Assembly (NCBI GenBank): GCA_020638835.1
Contig: JACKHV010000004.1
Coordinates: forward strand, 248,001 to 312,000
DNA length: 64,000 nt
From: Planctomycetota bacterium
Lineage (GTDB): Bacteria; Planctomycetota; UBA1135; GCA-002686595
Direction: 5' to 3'
Under the pieces are notes generated by a model, which was not told the origin of the DNA, did not search any database, and was given only the letters and a program-made list of their open reading frames with translations. Position 1 is the stretch's first letter, and every line of letters starts with the position of its first letter. The position numbers were made by a program, and so were the translations under genes. This document shows, piece by piece, positions 17,495 to 26,252 of this stretch.

Positions 17495-18292
17495 ATGGCT
17501 GAAGAAGAGAAGCAAGAGAAGGACGGCGAGGGCGAGGTCGAAGCGACCGAGTCCAAGTCCAAGAGCAAGGGCAAGCTGGTCCAGATCGGCGCCGGCCTGG
17601 CCGTGCTGGTCGTGATGGCGTGGGTCGCCGCGACCTTCGCCGTGCCCAGCAAGGAGAAGCACCCGCGCTTCAGCACGCCGTTCACGGTCCCGATGGTGCT
17701 CGACCCGGACACCAAGATTCCCGTCAACCTCGACGAGAACAACAAGACGCGCTTTCTGCAGATGAACTTCAACCTGTTCGTCCGCTGCTACGACCCGTCG
17801 TACGTCAACGCGCGCCAGAACGACCCGAACTACGAGCCGTTCCTGAAGTCCCGCCTGATCGCGATCGCGACCTCGAAGAAGCTCGACGAGGTGATCGGCG
17901 GCGAAGCGGCGCAGCACGCCTTCCTCGAGGAGGTTCGCGACCACATCGACCCGATCCTCTTCCCCGTGCACATCGGTGACACGAAGAACCCGCTCGCCGA
18001 GGACGAGGACTCCGGCCTGATGCCCGGCTCGATGATGGACCGCGCGTCCTTTCGCGGGAAGTTCCACGACCACGTCCTGAAGGTCGACGCGCCGGCGCAC
18101 ACCGTCGCGATCGACGACAGCCCTCCCGTCGAGTTCACGGGTGACGAGGACAACCTCGTGATCCGCACCGGCTCCGGCGAGGTGCTCTACCTCGACGTCA
18201 CCGACGTCAACCCCGACTTCGTCGGCGAGCTGCCCATCGGCGTGCACGGACGCATCAGCCGCGTCCTCGCCGTCGAGCTCGTCGTCCAGTGA
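17495..18292 (+). CDS. fliL: FliL-like stator-associated protein
   Basis: The protein has 265 residues, longer than usual FliL (150-180). A charged cytoplasmic N-terminus is followed by one membrane helix (about 29-50, VQIGAGLAVLVVMAWVAATFAV) and a periplasmic domain with FLQMNFNLFVRC and FLEEVRDHIDPILFPVHIGDT, a FliL-type pattern (beta strand then helix). About 90 extra C-terminal residues form a beta-rich region without recognised relation. FliL rings surround MotB and support torque; location between motB2 and fliM fits. Confidence 0.72.
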   Translation: MAEEEKQEKDGEGEVEATESKSKSKGKLVQIGAGLAVLVVMAWVAATFAVPSKEKHPRFSTPFTVPMVLDPDTKIPVNLDENNKTRFLQMNFNLFVRCYDPSYVNARQNDPNYEPFLKSRLIAIATSKKLDEVIGGEAAQHAFLEEVRDHIDPILFPVHIGDTKNPLAEDEDSGLMPGSMMDRASFRGKFHDHVLKVDAPAHTVAIDDSPPVEFTGDEDNLVIRTGSGEVLYLDVTDVNPDFVGELPIGVHGRISRVLAVELVVQ

Positions 18293-18314
18293 ACGACCTG
18301 CCTGACCGAATTCC

Positions 18315-19232
18315 GTGAGCAACGACCTCAGCCCCGAAGAGCGCCAAGCGGTCCTCGACGAGCAACGCGGAGATGCGAAGCCCGGGGGATCCGTGTCGCC
18401 GCGCGACTTCCGCAAGCCGTGGAGGCTCTCGCGCGAGGGTCTCGACGGCGTGCGTCGCACGCTCGAGCGTCGGCTCCCGAGCCTCGAGTCGATGCTCGCG
18501 GCCTGGTATCGCCAGGACGTTCCGGTGCGCCTCGAGGACGTCGGCGAGATCGCGACCGCGGGGCTGTTCGACGGGCTCGAAGAGCCCTTCGTGTTGCTCT
18601 GCTTCCGCATCGACGGAGTGCAGGGCTGGGCGATCTGGGAGAACAAGGCCGCGCGCAACGCGGCGGCGATCGCGCTCGGCGGCGCGGTCGAGGAAGGCAA
18701 GTCCGAACCTCGCCGCTTGTCGACGCTCGAACAAGGCGTGGTGCGCGACCTCTGCGAAGGCGTCGCGACGCACTGCGCGAACCAGCTCGGTCTGGCCATC
18801 GAGTCGCCCGAGCTCGTCCAAGACGCGCGCGCCTTCTTGCTCGCGGTCGACGCCGGACTCGACGCGGACCCCGCGCGACTCTACCTGCACGTCGCGCTCG
18901 AAGCGCCCGACGGCGAGAGCATCGTCCGGCTCTACCTACCCGGCGTCACTGGTTCGGCGACGACTCGACCGAAGCCGGCGGCCGGACAGACGCTCCCCCA
19001 TCACCTCGACGACGTACCGCTCGAGTTCAGCGCGCGCCTCGGTTCCGTCGAACTGGCGCTCTCCGAGCTGCTCGGCCTCGAAGTCGGCGACGTGATCCCG
19101 CTCGACACGGACGCCCGTTCCCCCCTCAACCTTTTCATCGACGATCGCCCGGCCGGACACGCCCACTGGGGCAGCCACCACGGCCAGCTCGCGATCCGCA
19201 TCCTGGAGTTCGATCCCTCCGACGAGGACTGA
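18315..19232 (+). CDS. fliM: Flagellar motor switch protein FliM (divergent)
   Basis: The protein has 305 residues and a GTG start. The C-terminal domain (about 225-300, VPLEFSARLGSVELALSELLGLEVGDVIPLD) is a SpoA/FliN-type domain, and the middle part shows a weak CheC-like pattern. The N-terminus, LSPEERQAVLDEQ, stands where the CheY-P-binding LSQEEIDALL motif of FliM lies but lacks the EIDxLL core, so the response to CheY may be absent or different. The product sits directly upstream of fliN, as usual. Confidence 0.8.
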   Translation: MSNDLSPEERQAVLDEQRGDAKPGGSVSPRDFRKPWRLSREGLDGVRRTLERRLPSLESMLAAWYRQDVPVRLEDVGEIATAGLFDGLEEPFVLLCFRIDGVQGWAIWENKAARNAAAIALGGAVEEGKSEPRRLSTLEQGVVRDLCEGVATHCANQLGLAIESPELVQDARAFLLAVDAGLDADPARLYLHVALEAPDGESIVRLYLPGVTGSATTRPKPAAGQTLPHHLDDVPLEFSARLGSVELALSELLGLEVGDVIPLDTDARSPLNLFIDDRPAGHAHWGSHHGQLAIRILEFDPSDED

Positions 19233-19238
19233 AGCGAC

Positions 19239-19604
19239 ATGAGCGAAGAGAGACACAGCACCGGCGAGAACCTCGAGCAGGCCATCGACGAAGCGACCGC
19301 GGCCGTGAGCGTGCAGACCGGACAGCTGCAGGAGCTGGAGGAAGGTCCGACCGGCGCGCCGATCGGGCTCGACAGCCTGATGAACGTCCCGGTCAAGCTG
19401 ACCGTGCAGGTCGGACGCACGCGACTGACGCTCGCTCAGCTCGTCGCGATGGGTCCCGGTTCGCTGATCCCGCTCGACCGGGAAGCGCACGAACCGGCCG
19501 ACATCCTGGTCAACGGCAAGGTCGTCGCCCGCGGCGAGATCGTGACGATCGACGACCGCTACGGCGTGCGCATCGCGAGCGTCGTCGCGGATCCGCAGCC
19601 CTGA
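19239..19604 (+). CDS. fliN: Flagellar motor switch protein FliN
   Basis: The protein has 121 residues. The SpoA domain is complete: LMNVPVKLTVQVGRTRLTLAQLVAMGPGSLIPLDREAHEPADILVNGKVVARGEIVTIDDRYGVRI, the typical FliN sequence. It forms the lower C-ring and the docking site for FliH. It is the last gene of the motA transcript; an inverted repeat follows after 11 bases. Confidence 0.95.
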   Translation: MSEERHSTGENLEQAIDEATAAVSVQTGQLQELEEGPTGAPIGLDSLMNVPVKLTVQVGRTRLTLAQLVAMGPGSLIPLDREAHEPADILVNGKVVARGEIVTIDDRYGVRIASVVADPQP

Positions 19605-19615
19605 CCGCAGGAAAC

Positions 19616-19708
19616 ACCGTGCCGTAGTCGTTCGTTCCCGGAGCGACCCGTGCTCTCGGCCGCGTCGTCGAGTTCGACCACTCCGGGAACGAACGACTAC
19701 GGCACGGT
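19616..19708. repeat. Long perfect inverted repeat at convergent gene ends (copy 1)
   Basis: Arms of 28 bases are perfectly complementary (19616-19643 and 19681-19708), with a 37-base loop. The outer part, ACCGTGCCGTAGTCGTT, is identical to that of the repeat at 45268-45370. The element fills the gap between fliN (+) and the DAO-family gene (-), whose stop codon TAG begins six bases beyond the right arm. It probably acts as a two-way terminator; a small mobile or REP-like element is the alternative. Confidence 0.85.
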
Positions 19709-19713
19709 ACCTC

Positions 19714-21048
19714 CTACCTCGCTCCGGCGCGGCGCCCCGCCGGCGCGTCCTCGCGGCGCACCTGGAAGCGCGACGGTGTGAAGCGCTGCGGATCGAACGC
19801 GCTGACGGGCCGTCCCGACAGGAGCTGCGCCATTCCTTCGCCGATCGAGGGCGCGAACTCGTAGCCGCGCGGACCGAAGCCGGTGACGACCCACAGCCCT
19901 TCCGCGCCTTCGACTTCGCCAATGATCGGCAGGTCGTCCGGCGCGTGGTTCTCCCACGAGACGTCGGAGCCGACGGTGGCAAGTCCGCGGTAGCCCGGAA
20001 GGCGCCTCTCCAGCGCCGCACGTGCCCAGGCGTCGAAGGAGTGCGACGTGCTGCTCGCCTCGACCTCGGGGTCCGCGACGTCTTCCGAGTGCCGCTTCGC
20101 GATGTCGTGCACGCGCGTCCGATCGCGAGCCGGTTCGCAGCGCACGAGCACTCCGTGCTCGCGGTCGACGATCACGGGGTGACGCGGGCGCTCCTCGTTC
20201 TCGTCCATGAAGCGCTCCGCGAGGTCGCGCTCGAGCACCTCGCGTCCGACGTGTTGTGACCCGAACCCGCGGATCCACGTCTGGCTCAGGTCGGTCGGAT
20301 CGGCGGGACAGGAGCCGGCGGTGCCGTCCGCGCACTGCTTCGGTCGCGCGACGTGGTGCTGGTGCGTGCGCAACAAGCGCAACGGAAGTTCGACGCCGTG
20401 GCGCGACAGGAAGCTCCTGGCCCAAGGACCCGCGGCCACGACGACTTGGTTCGTCTCGACGCGACCTTGTGCGGTCTCGAGCCCGACCACCCGGCCACCC
20501 TCGATGAGGACCTCGTCGACCTCGCAGCCGGTGCGCAGCACGGCCCCGGTGTCGCGCGCGAGTGCGCTGATCGCCGCCATGGCTCGCTCGGGGTCGAGGA
20601 AGCCGGCGTCGGGTTCGAACACCGCGACGGCGTCGGAGTCGACTGCGATGCCGGGAACGCGCCGGCGCAGGCCTTCGGCGTCGAGCAGCTCGAGCCGGAT
20701 GCCGATCGCCTCGTAGGCCGCCTCCTGCTCGAGGAAGCGCGCGCGTTCCTCGGGGGTCAGCTTGCCCGGCAGGGTGACGACGCCGCAGGGCTGGAAGCCG
20801 ATCGAGCGGCCGGAGCGCCCCTCGAAGCCGGCGTAGAACTTCAGCGAGTCGCGGGCCATACCGGCCAGTTTGATGTCCGCGTGGATCTGACTGAGCACGG
20901 CGCTGGAACGTCCGGAGGCGCCGCTGCCGATCTCGCCCTTCTCGCAGACCACGACGGCCTCGCGGAGTCCGTCGGTGCGCTGTGCCAGGTGCCAGGCGAT
21001 GGTGGTGCCCATCAGCCCGCCACCCACGATTGCCGTCTTCGCCTTCAT
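19714..21048 (-). CDS. FAD-dependent oxidoreductase, DAO (glycine/D-amino-acid oxidase) family
   Basis: The protein has 444 residues. The N-terminal Rossmann motif TAIVGGGLMGTTIAWHLA binds FAD; GEIGSGASGRSSAVLSQ is the second DAO-family motif; the C-terminal part FGPRGYEFAPSIGEGMAQLL ends the FAD site. The start ATG at 21048 has a strong Shine-Dalgarno (AGGAGG). Members deaminate or demethylate small amines such as glycine, sarcosine or D-amino acids; the substrate is not evident. A middle insertion with several Cys/Asp (about 240-330) is longer than in typical members. Confidence 0.85.
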   Translation of the reverse strand: MKAKTAIVGGGLMGTTIAWHLAQRTDGLREAVVVCEKGEIGSGASGRSSAVLSQIHADIKLAGMARDSLKFYAGFEGRSGRSIGFQPCGVVTLPGKLTPEERARFLEQEAAYEAIGIRLELLDAEGLRRRVPGIAVDSDAVAVFEPDAGFLDPERAMAAISALARDTGAVLRTGCEVDEVLIEGGRVVGLETAQGRVETNQVVVAAGPWARSFLSRHGVELPLRLLRTHQHHVARPKQCADGTAGSCPADPTDLSQTWIRGFGSQHVGREVLERDLAERFMDENEERPRHPVIVDREHGVLVRCEPARDRTRVHDIAKRHSEDVADPEVEASSTSHSFDAWARAALERRLPGYRGLATVGSDVSWENHAPDDLPIIGEVEGAEGLWVVTGFGPRGYEFAPSIGEGMAQLLSGRPVSAFDPQRFTPSRFQVRREDAPAGRRAGAR

Positions 21049-21161
21049 GCCGATCCTCCTCGCAGAGCCTGCGGAGGGCGAATCTAGCACCGCAGGACGC
21101 CCGACTCTAGGATCGCGCAATACCCCGGAGCCGCGCGCGCCGGCCTCCCTGGAAAAGAGGA

Positions 21162-21189
21162 GCCCCACCGGAGGGGATCTCGGTGGGGC
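21162..21189. other. Hairpin in the divergent region before ispG
   Basis: A perfect 9-bp stem GCCCCACCG/CGGTGGGGC (21162-21170 and 21181-21189) with a 10-base loop lies in the 287-base gap between the divergent DAO and ispG genes; a weaker outer pairing CTCCCTGG/CCAGGAG extends it. No T-run follows, so it is not a typical terminator. It may be a leader structure of ispG or a regulatory site; no promoter was recognised with confidence. Confidence 0.4.
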
Positions 21190-21335
21190 GCCAGGAGGAG
21201 GAATCTCGGAAGCGGTCCGTGGACAGCAGAGAGGGATGAGCGCCACCCTGCGGACCGAATCCCGATCATTCTCCCGTGCGCATCCGTAGCCTCGGTCCAA
21301 GAGGGGTAGGATTTCCGCCCGAATTCGACGCCGCG

Positions 21336-22466
21336 ATGATCCCCTCCCGCCAGAGCCGCCGCATCCTGATCCGCGACCTCCCCGTCGGAGGCGACGCGCC
21401 CATCGCCGTGCAGAGCATGGCGGCCACCCCCACCACCGACGTCGCGGCCACGCTGCGGCAGGTGCGGCTGCTCGAGGCCGCCGGGGCGGACCTGATCCGC
21501 ATCGCGGTCGACAGCAAGCGCGACGTCGAGGCGCTGCGACAGATCCGCGCGGAGACCACGGCGCGCCTCTCCGTCGACCTGCAGGAGAACTACCGCCTCG
21601 CCGAGCTCGTCGCTCCGCTGGTCGACAAGCTGCGCTACAACCCCGGCCACCTGCACCACCACGAGCGTGAGAAATCGGTCGAGGACAAGGTCCGCTACCT
21701 GGTCGACGTCGCGGGTGCGCACGGCTGCGCGATGCGCATCGGCGTCAACGCCGGTTCGGTCGCGCCGCACTACAAGGAACGCTTCGCGGACGACCACCTC
21801 GGCGCGATCGTGCAGTGCGCGGTGGACCACTGCGGACTGATCGATGACCTCGGCTTCACGCACTACGTCGTGTCGATCAAGGACTCGGATCCCAAGACGG
21901 TGATCGACGCGAACCTGCGCTTCGCCGAAGCGCGCCCCGACGTGCCGCTGCACCTCGGCGTGACCGAAGCCGGAATGCCGCCGGACGGCGTGATCAAGAC
22001 GCGCATCGCCTTCGAGCAGCTGCTCTCGCGCGGCATCGGCGACACGCTGCGCGTCTCGTTGACGGTCCCTTTCGAGCAGAAGGGCATGGAGATCGCCGTT
22101 GGCCGCGAACTGATCGACGACATCGCGGCGGGCCGCTTCCGCTCGGTGCCGCCGAACTTCTTCGACGGCTTGAACATCATCGCCTGCCCGTCCTGCTCGC
22201 GCGTGGAGAACACGGCCTTCATCGAGCTCGCGGAAGAAGTGAAGCGCGCGACGGCCTACGCGGACGAACACGACCTGACGATCGCTGTGATGGGTTGTCG
22301 CGTGAACGGGCCCGGCGAGACGGACGACGCGGACCTGGGCCTGTGGTGCGGTCCGACGCAAGTACACCTGAAGCGCGGCGAGGAACTCGTCGGGGCCTTC
22401 GGTTACGACGAAGTCATCGCGCGGCTGCGCGAGGAACTCGACGCGCTGATCGCGCGGCGCGCCTGA
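21336..22466 (+). CDS. ispG: 4-hydroxy-3-methylbut-2-enyl-diphosphate synthase IspG
   Basis: The protein has 376 residues from the ATG at 21336, chosen because the family begins R-x-SRxI-x(5)-VGGDAPI-VQSM, seen here as RQSRRILIRDLPVGGDAPIAVQSM. The 4Fe-4S ligands are the CPSCSR pair and the Cys of MGCRVNGPGE; the catalytic Glu is in GPGET. It reduces the cyclodiphosphate intermediate of the non-mevalonate isoprenoid pathway. A compact bacterial-type length (no plant-like insert) is seen. Upstream in-frame codons to 21276 are less likely part of the protein. Confidence 0.96.
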   Translation: MIPSRQSRRILIRDLPVGGDAPIAVQSMAATPTTDVAATLRQVRLLEAAGADLIRIAVDSKRDVEALRQIRAETTARLSVDLQENYRLAELVAPLVDKLRYNPGHLHHHEREKSVEDKVRYLVDVAGAHGCAMRIGVNAGSVAPHYKERFADDHLGAIVQCAVDHCGLIDDLGFTHYVVSIKDSDPKTVIDANLRFAEARPDVPLHLGVTEAGMPPDGVIKTRIAFEQLLSRGIGDTLRVSLTVPFEQKGMEIAVGRELIDDIAAGRFRSVPPNFFDGLNIIACPSCSRVENTAFIELAEEVKRATAYADEHDLTIAVMGCRVNGPGETDDADLGLWCGPTQVHLKRGEELVGAFGYDEVIARLREELDALIARRA

Positions 22467-22469
22467 GCC

Positions 22470-22739
22470 TCACTCTTCGCGGTTGCGCCCGATGTACGCG
22501 CCGGCGAGCAACACGCAGAAGCCGGTCCCGACGAAGGCCAGGAACTCGGGCAGTCCGCGGTGCACTTCCGTGCGCACCTGTCGGTCGGTGCGACGCGACC
22601 CGAAGTCGCCCGGATGCGCGGGCGGTCCGCCCAGGGCGCGCGAGTTCATGCGCAGCACGCCGACGAGCATGATCAGGATGCCGACGACGACGAGGATCCG
22701 GCCCATGCGCCGGCGCGAGTGCGTCCGGTCGTCGCTCAC
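22470..22739 (-). CDS. Small two-helix membrane protein, function unknown
   Basis: The protein has 89 residues, with a GTG start at 22739 that overlaps the stop of the heavy-metal-domain gene (GTGA). Two membrane helices are visible (RILVVVGILIMLVGVL and FLAFVGTGFCVLLAGAYI) separated by a charged loop. No family was recognised. Translational coupling suggests that it works with the upstream HMA-domain protein, perhaps at the membrane in metal handling; this is inference. Confidence 0.6.
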   Translation of the reverse strand: MSDDRTHSRRRMGRILVVVGILIMLVGVLRMNSRALGGPPAHPGDFGSRRTDRQVRTEVHRGLPEFLAFVGTGFCVLLAGAYIGRNREE

Positions 22740-23083
22740 TTGGCGAGGCGGGCCGTGTACTTGTCCTGGTTCAGCGCGGAGAGCAGCGGCGCGGGATCGA
22801 AGCCGATCGGCACGACGGCCTCGGCCTGTCCTTGCTCGAAGCTCACGGCCGAGTCCGTGACGCCTTCGACGGCGGCGAGCCACTCGTCCAGCTTCTCGGG
22901 GCAGCCTTCGCAGCACATGCCCTCGACCTCGAAGCGCAGCACCTGGTGTCCCGCGGGGACATCTCCGGTGAGGTGGTCGACGCCCGGGTGCTTCCAGGCA
23001 CCGGCGTCGCGGCCGCCCGTGCCGAGCGCGACGTAGCCGAGCGCCAGCGCGGCGAGGACCAGCAGGATGGGCGCGAACTTCAT
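22736..23083 (-). CDS. Secreted or membrane-anchored heavy-metal-associated (HMA) domain protein
   Basis: The protein has 115 residues. An N-terminal hydrophobic stretch (FAPILLVLAALALGYVAL) is a signal or anchor. Residues about 48-110 form an HMA fold with the metal-binding motif GMCCEGCPEKL (Cys58-x2-Cys61), as in MerP, CopZ and the N-termini of copper ATPases. The extra Cys57 before the motif is uncommon. It is likely a periplasmic copper or mercury carrier. The next gene is coupled by a GTGA overlap. Confidence 0.8.
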   Translation of the reverse strand: MKFAPILLVLAALALGYVALGTGGRDAGAWKHPGVDHLTGDVPAGHQVLRFEVEGMCCEGCPEKLDEWLAAVEGVTDSAVSFEQGQAEAVVPIGFDPAPLLSALNQDKYTARLAK

Positions 23084-23171
23084 CGCGGGATCTTAGCGCG
23101 CTGGCCGGTGTGCGGCGCGGCGCGGCGACGCTCCTTTCGAAGCGCGTGACGAGGCTACCTCTCGTCGCCAG

Positions 23172-23197
23172 CCGACGGGCCCTTCACGGCCCGTCGG
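23172..23197. other. Perfect hairpin downstream of the XRE gene
   Basis: Arms CCGACGGGCC and GGCCCGTCGG (10 bp, loop CTTCAC) lie between the XRE gene (ends 23287) and the HMA gene (starts 23083), both on the minus strand. There is no clear T-run on either side, so termination is possible but not certain. The remaining sequence of this 203-base gap shows nothing else recognisable. Confidence 0.45.
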
Positions 23198-23286
23198 TCC
23201 GTCGCCCCTCGAGGGCCGCGCAGCGCCCCCCAGCGCAGCGCGTCCCCCCTGCGGGAGGGTCGAGGGTCGAGATCCCGCGCGCCGGA

Positions 23287-23682
23287 TCAGAAGCGGCGCG
23301 AGATCTGGATCGGGTTCTCGGGAGCAGCCGGGTTGGGGCGCTCCTCGCTCGGGCGGACGGCGGGCACCTCGTCGACCTCGTCGTGCTCCGCTTCCGCGGC
23401 GTCCCGGGCCAAGACCTCTTGGTCCTCCTCGGGCAGCTGGAGTCCGCGCTGCTCGAGCACTTCGGCGAGCTGGGGCGAGCGGTCGCAGTAGGCCGCCATC
23501 AGAAGATCGCCGGGGTCGACCTTCAGTCGTTCGGCGATCTCGAGCAGCACTTTGTCGGAGGGAAAGCGCAGGCCATGTTCCATGGCGCGCACGAAGGTGT
23601 AGCTGAGCCCGAGCTTGCGGGCGAATTGGACGCGGGACTGCTTGCCGCGTGCTCTCTTCAGGATCAGGCCAAGTCGATTCAT
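23287..23682 (-). CDS. XRE-family HTH transcriptional regulator
   Basis: The protein has 131 residues. Residues 1-65 are a Cro/CI-type HTH (LGLILKRARGKQSRVQFARKLGLSYTFVRAMEHGLRFPSDKVLLEIAERL). The remainder is acidic and proline-rich, without domain similarity, and probably disordered (QISRRF end). Its target is not known; a dyad just upstream may be its own operator. The 200 bases before it are unusually AT-rich for this window, consistent with a promoter. Confidence 0.85.
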   Translation of the reverse strand: MNRLGLILKRARGKQSRVQFARKLGLSYTFVRAMEHGLRFPSDKVLLEIAERLKVDPGDLLMAAYCDRSPQLAEVLEQRGLQLPEEDQEVLARDAAEAEHDEVDEVPAVRPSEERPNPAAPENPIQISRRF

Positions 23683-23709
23683 GGGTCACTCCCCTTGCTA
23701 CCCTTTGAA

Positions 23710-23728
23710 AACGACAACGCGTGTCGTT
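23710..23728. promoter_or_regulatory. Candidate operator upstream of the XRE gene
   Basis: The dyad AACGACA-N5-TGTCGTT has perfect 7-base arms and lies 28 bases before the XRE start codon. A second smaller dyad, CTCAC-N6-GTGAG, follows at 23733-23748. Their position in an AT-rich promoter region fits autoregulation by the adjacent HTH protein, but no binding evidence is available. Confidence 0.45.
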
Positions 23729-23898
23729 CCGTCTCACCCATGAGTGAGTTCTTTCGGACTTCACCTAAATCGTCCCACAACGTGCGCTTAGCGCAAGACA
23801 CCCCCTTTGCGACATCGCTGGAAGGGGTCGAAAGCTAGGATTTCTCATTCTGGGCGCCGCGCTTGCGCTCTCCGGACCCGCGCCAGAGAATCCCCCGC

Positions 23899-24489
23899 AT
23901 GGATCCCCTCGACACCGTCCGCGCCTCCTTCGAGGAGGCCTCCCGCACCCTCCAAGCCTTCCGCGACGACCCGGACTGCCTTGGACAGGTGGACCGCTTC
24001 GCGCGCGCCGCGCACCGCACCCTCGAGCACGGGGGCAAGCTGATGTCCTGCGGCAACGGCGGTTCGATGTGCGACGCAATGCACTTCGCGGAGGAGTGGA
24101 CAGGTCGCTTCCGCGGGAACCGCGCCGCCCTCCCGGCCATCGCCTTCTCCGACCCGTCGCAGCTGACCTGCATCGCGAACGACTTCGGCTACGACGAAGT
24201 CTTCGCGCGCTCGGTCGAGGCCTACGGACGTCCCGGCGACCTGCTGGTCGCGATCTCGACCAGCGGCAACTCGCCGAACATCCTGCGCGCCGTCGAAGTC
24301 GCGCGCGAACGCGGCATCCAAGTCGTCGGCCTGCTCGGCAAGGGCGGCGGCAAGCTGCGCGAACACGTCGACATCCCCATCGTCGTGCCGCTCGCGGAGA
24401 CCTCCGACCGCATCCAGGAAGTGCACATCAAGGTGCTGCACATCGCGATCGAGGCGGTCGAGCGCCTGATGTTCCCGGACAACTACTGA
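23899..24489 (+). CDS. gmhA: Sedoheptulose-7-phosphate isomerase GmhA
   Basis: The protein has 196 residues from the ATG at 23899, the normal GmhA length. Strong family motifs: GGKLMSCGNGGSMCDAMHFAEEWTGRF, FSDPSQLTCIANDFGYDEVF, LLVAISTSGNSPNILRA and DRIQEVHIKVLHIAIEAVE. It makes D-glycero-D-manno-heptose 7-phosphate, the first step to the heptose of lipopolysaccharide inner core or of S-layer glycans, which fits an outer-membrane organism. It stands alone between oppositely oriented genes. Confidence 0.95.
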   Translation: MDPLDTVRASFEEASRTLQAFRDDPDCLGQVDRFARAAHRTLEHGGKLMSCGNGGSMCDAMHFAEEWTGRFRGNRAALPAIAFSDPSQLTCIANDFGYDEVFARSVEAYGRPGDLLVAISTSGNSPNILRAVEVARERGIQVVGLLGKGGGKLREHVDIPIVVPLAETSDRIQEVHIKVLHIAIEAVERLMFPDNY

Positions 24490-24518
24490 TCCGGCCGGCG
24501 CGCGCTCCGGCGCGCGGG

Positions 24519-26252
24519 TCACTGCGTCAGCTTGCGCGGGATGCGTCCGTCGACGACCCATTGGATCGAGGTGTTCACCGCCTGACGCACGCGGCGCTCC
24601 GTGTGCGGTGACGCGAGGAAGCGAAGGCCGGCGAGCAGAGGCAAGTCGGCGCCGTCCTCGCCGGCGAGCGCGCGGTGTTCCTCGAGCGCGGCCAGCAGCG
24701 TCTTGACGGCGTGCGCGACGAAGATCGGTCGCACCAGCGGATCGGAGCGCAGCAGCTCGTGCAGCGGCGACTCCAGCTCCTCGAGCGGTGCGCCGGACGC
24801 GAGGAAAGCGCGCGCCGCGGCGACGGCGCCGTCCGCGTCGTGGCGCGCGATCGCGTCCATCACGCTCGCCGCGGACCCGTCACCCGCCGCCTCGGGCAGT
24901 GCGCCCGCGCCGTCCATCGGCCGCCCCAGGTTGACGAAGGCGGCGCTGTGGAACAGCAGGCGCCAGCGGCGCGGGTCGTTCCAGCGCAGGACGGCGTGCC
25001 GCACGGCGGCGGCGTGCGTGAAGCGATGCGTCACCCACAGCCAAGTCTCCGCGAGCTCGGGGTCCGAGTCCACGGCCGGGTCGAAGCGCATGAAGCGCTC
25101 CGCGGCGGCGACGACGAGCGCGCGGGCGACTTGCTCCGGATCGACGCCGGCGCGCAGCGCGGACTCGACGGCGCGGAAGGCCTCGGCCGCCGACCCGTCC
25201 AGGACCGCGGCGCGGAAGCTCACGCCGCAGAAGTCGGTCGCGCGGGCTTCGCGCGAGGCGAGCTCGACGAGCTCGGGATCGAGCGCCGCGAGCCGCGACT
25301 GGTGCCCGGCCCAGTAAGGCAGCGTGTCCTCCCGCGTGCCCGTCACGATGCCGTGCAGCATCGCGGCGTAGATCTCGCGCCACGCGTCGCGGTCGTCGTC
25401 GCCCGCGAGCAGCTCCTGCGCCTTGACCAGGAAGATCAGCTGGTGACCGAAGTTCAGGAAGTGGTCGGCGAGCAGCGCGTACATCCACGCGTCGACTTCC
25501 TCGCGCGGGACGCCGGCGTCGATCGCGCCGAGCAGCAGGCCCTCGGCACGCGCGCCTTCTTCCGCCTCGACGGCCGCGCGCAGTTCTTGGGCGGTCGCAC
25601 CGGCGATCGGCGCGGCGAGCTCGCGGCGCGGCAGGCGCGCGATCGACTCGCTCGCCATGTCCATCGCGAGCGCGACGGCTTCGAGCCGGTGCGGACCCTC
25701 GAGGCCCGCGGTGAGGCGCAAGCAGTCGGCTGCGACCGGCAGGGCGTGCCCGCTGCCGTACTCCGCGTAGCGCGCATCGATGCGCGCGACGTCGATCGCG
25801 AGCCGACGTACGTCGTACCCGGCTTGCAGCAGGCGCACTCCGTCGCGCAGCGCGCGCCCGAGCTCGTGTTTCCAGAGGCCCTCCTCGAAGCTCTCGAGCA
25901 AGCCTGGCCAAAGCGACCGCGGATCCGGATCGGAGAGGTCGACCTCGACGCGCCCCGCGAACTCGCGCGTCGGATAGTGACGCACCGCTTCGCCGCCGAG
26001 CGTGCACGCACCGCTCTTCACGTCGAACTTCCAGTTGTGCCAGCAGCACGTCAGTGACGTGCCCTTCAGCTCGCCCTGCGCCAGCGGATAGCCTTCGTGC
26101 GGACACCGGTTGTCCAGCGCGAACGGGCGGCCTTCACCGTCACGCCCGGCGACAATCTGGTGGCCGTCGCGCTTGACCGTGCGCATCTCACCGGCGGCGC
26201 AACCTTCGAGCTCGTCCAGCGCGACCCAGCGCGCTTCGCCCGTACCGGTCAT
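24519..26252 (-). CDS. Rieske [2Fe-2S] protein fused to large helical domain of unknown function
   Basis: The protein has 577 residues. Residues 8-105 are a Rieske domain with both ligand pairs: Cys50-Pro-His52 and Cys69-x2-His72 (CCWHNW). The remaining 470 residues are alpha-helical, with conserved-looking His clusters (LLADHFLNFGHQLIFLVKAQ and LWVTHRFTHAAAVRHAV) and no domain I can name; a distant likeness to questin-oxidase-like proteins is only a guess. The ATG overlaps the stop of the flavoprotein gene (ATGA), so the two proteins are made together and may exchange electrons. Confidence 0.75.
   Translation of the reverse strand: MTGTGEARWVALDELEGCAAGEMRTVKRDGHQIVAGRDGEGRPFALDNRCPHEGYPLAQGELKGTSLTCCWHNWKFDVKSGACTLGGEAVRHYPTREFAGRVEVDLSDPDPRSLWPGLLESFEEGLWKHELGRALRDGVRLLQAGYDVRRLAIDVARIDARYAEYGSGHALPVAADCLRLTAGLEGPHRLEAVALAMDMASESIARLPRRELAAPIAGATAQELRAAVEAEEGARAEGLLLGAIDAGVPREEVDAWMYALLADHFLNFGHQLIFLVKAQELLAGDDDRDAWREIYAAMLHGIVTGTREDTLPYWAGHQSRLAALDPELVELASREARATDFCGVSFRAAVLDGSAAEAFRAVESALRAGVDPEQVARALVVAAAERFMRFDPAVDSDPELAETWLWVTHRFTHAAAVRHAVLRWNDPRRWRLLFHSAAFVNLGRPMDGAGALPEAAGDGSAASVMDAIARHDADGAVAAARAFLASGAPLEELESPLHELLRSDPLVRPIFVAHAVKTLLAALEEHRALAGEDGADLPLLAGLRFLASPHTERRVRQAVNTSIQWVVDGRIPRKLTQ

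Noticed and set aside
19616..19708. Insertion sequence or MITE
   Set aside because: No transposase, no visible target-site duplication, and the positions are always convergent gene ends, which suits a terminator better. A MITE origin cannot be excluded.
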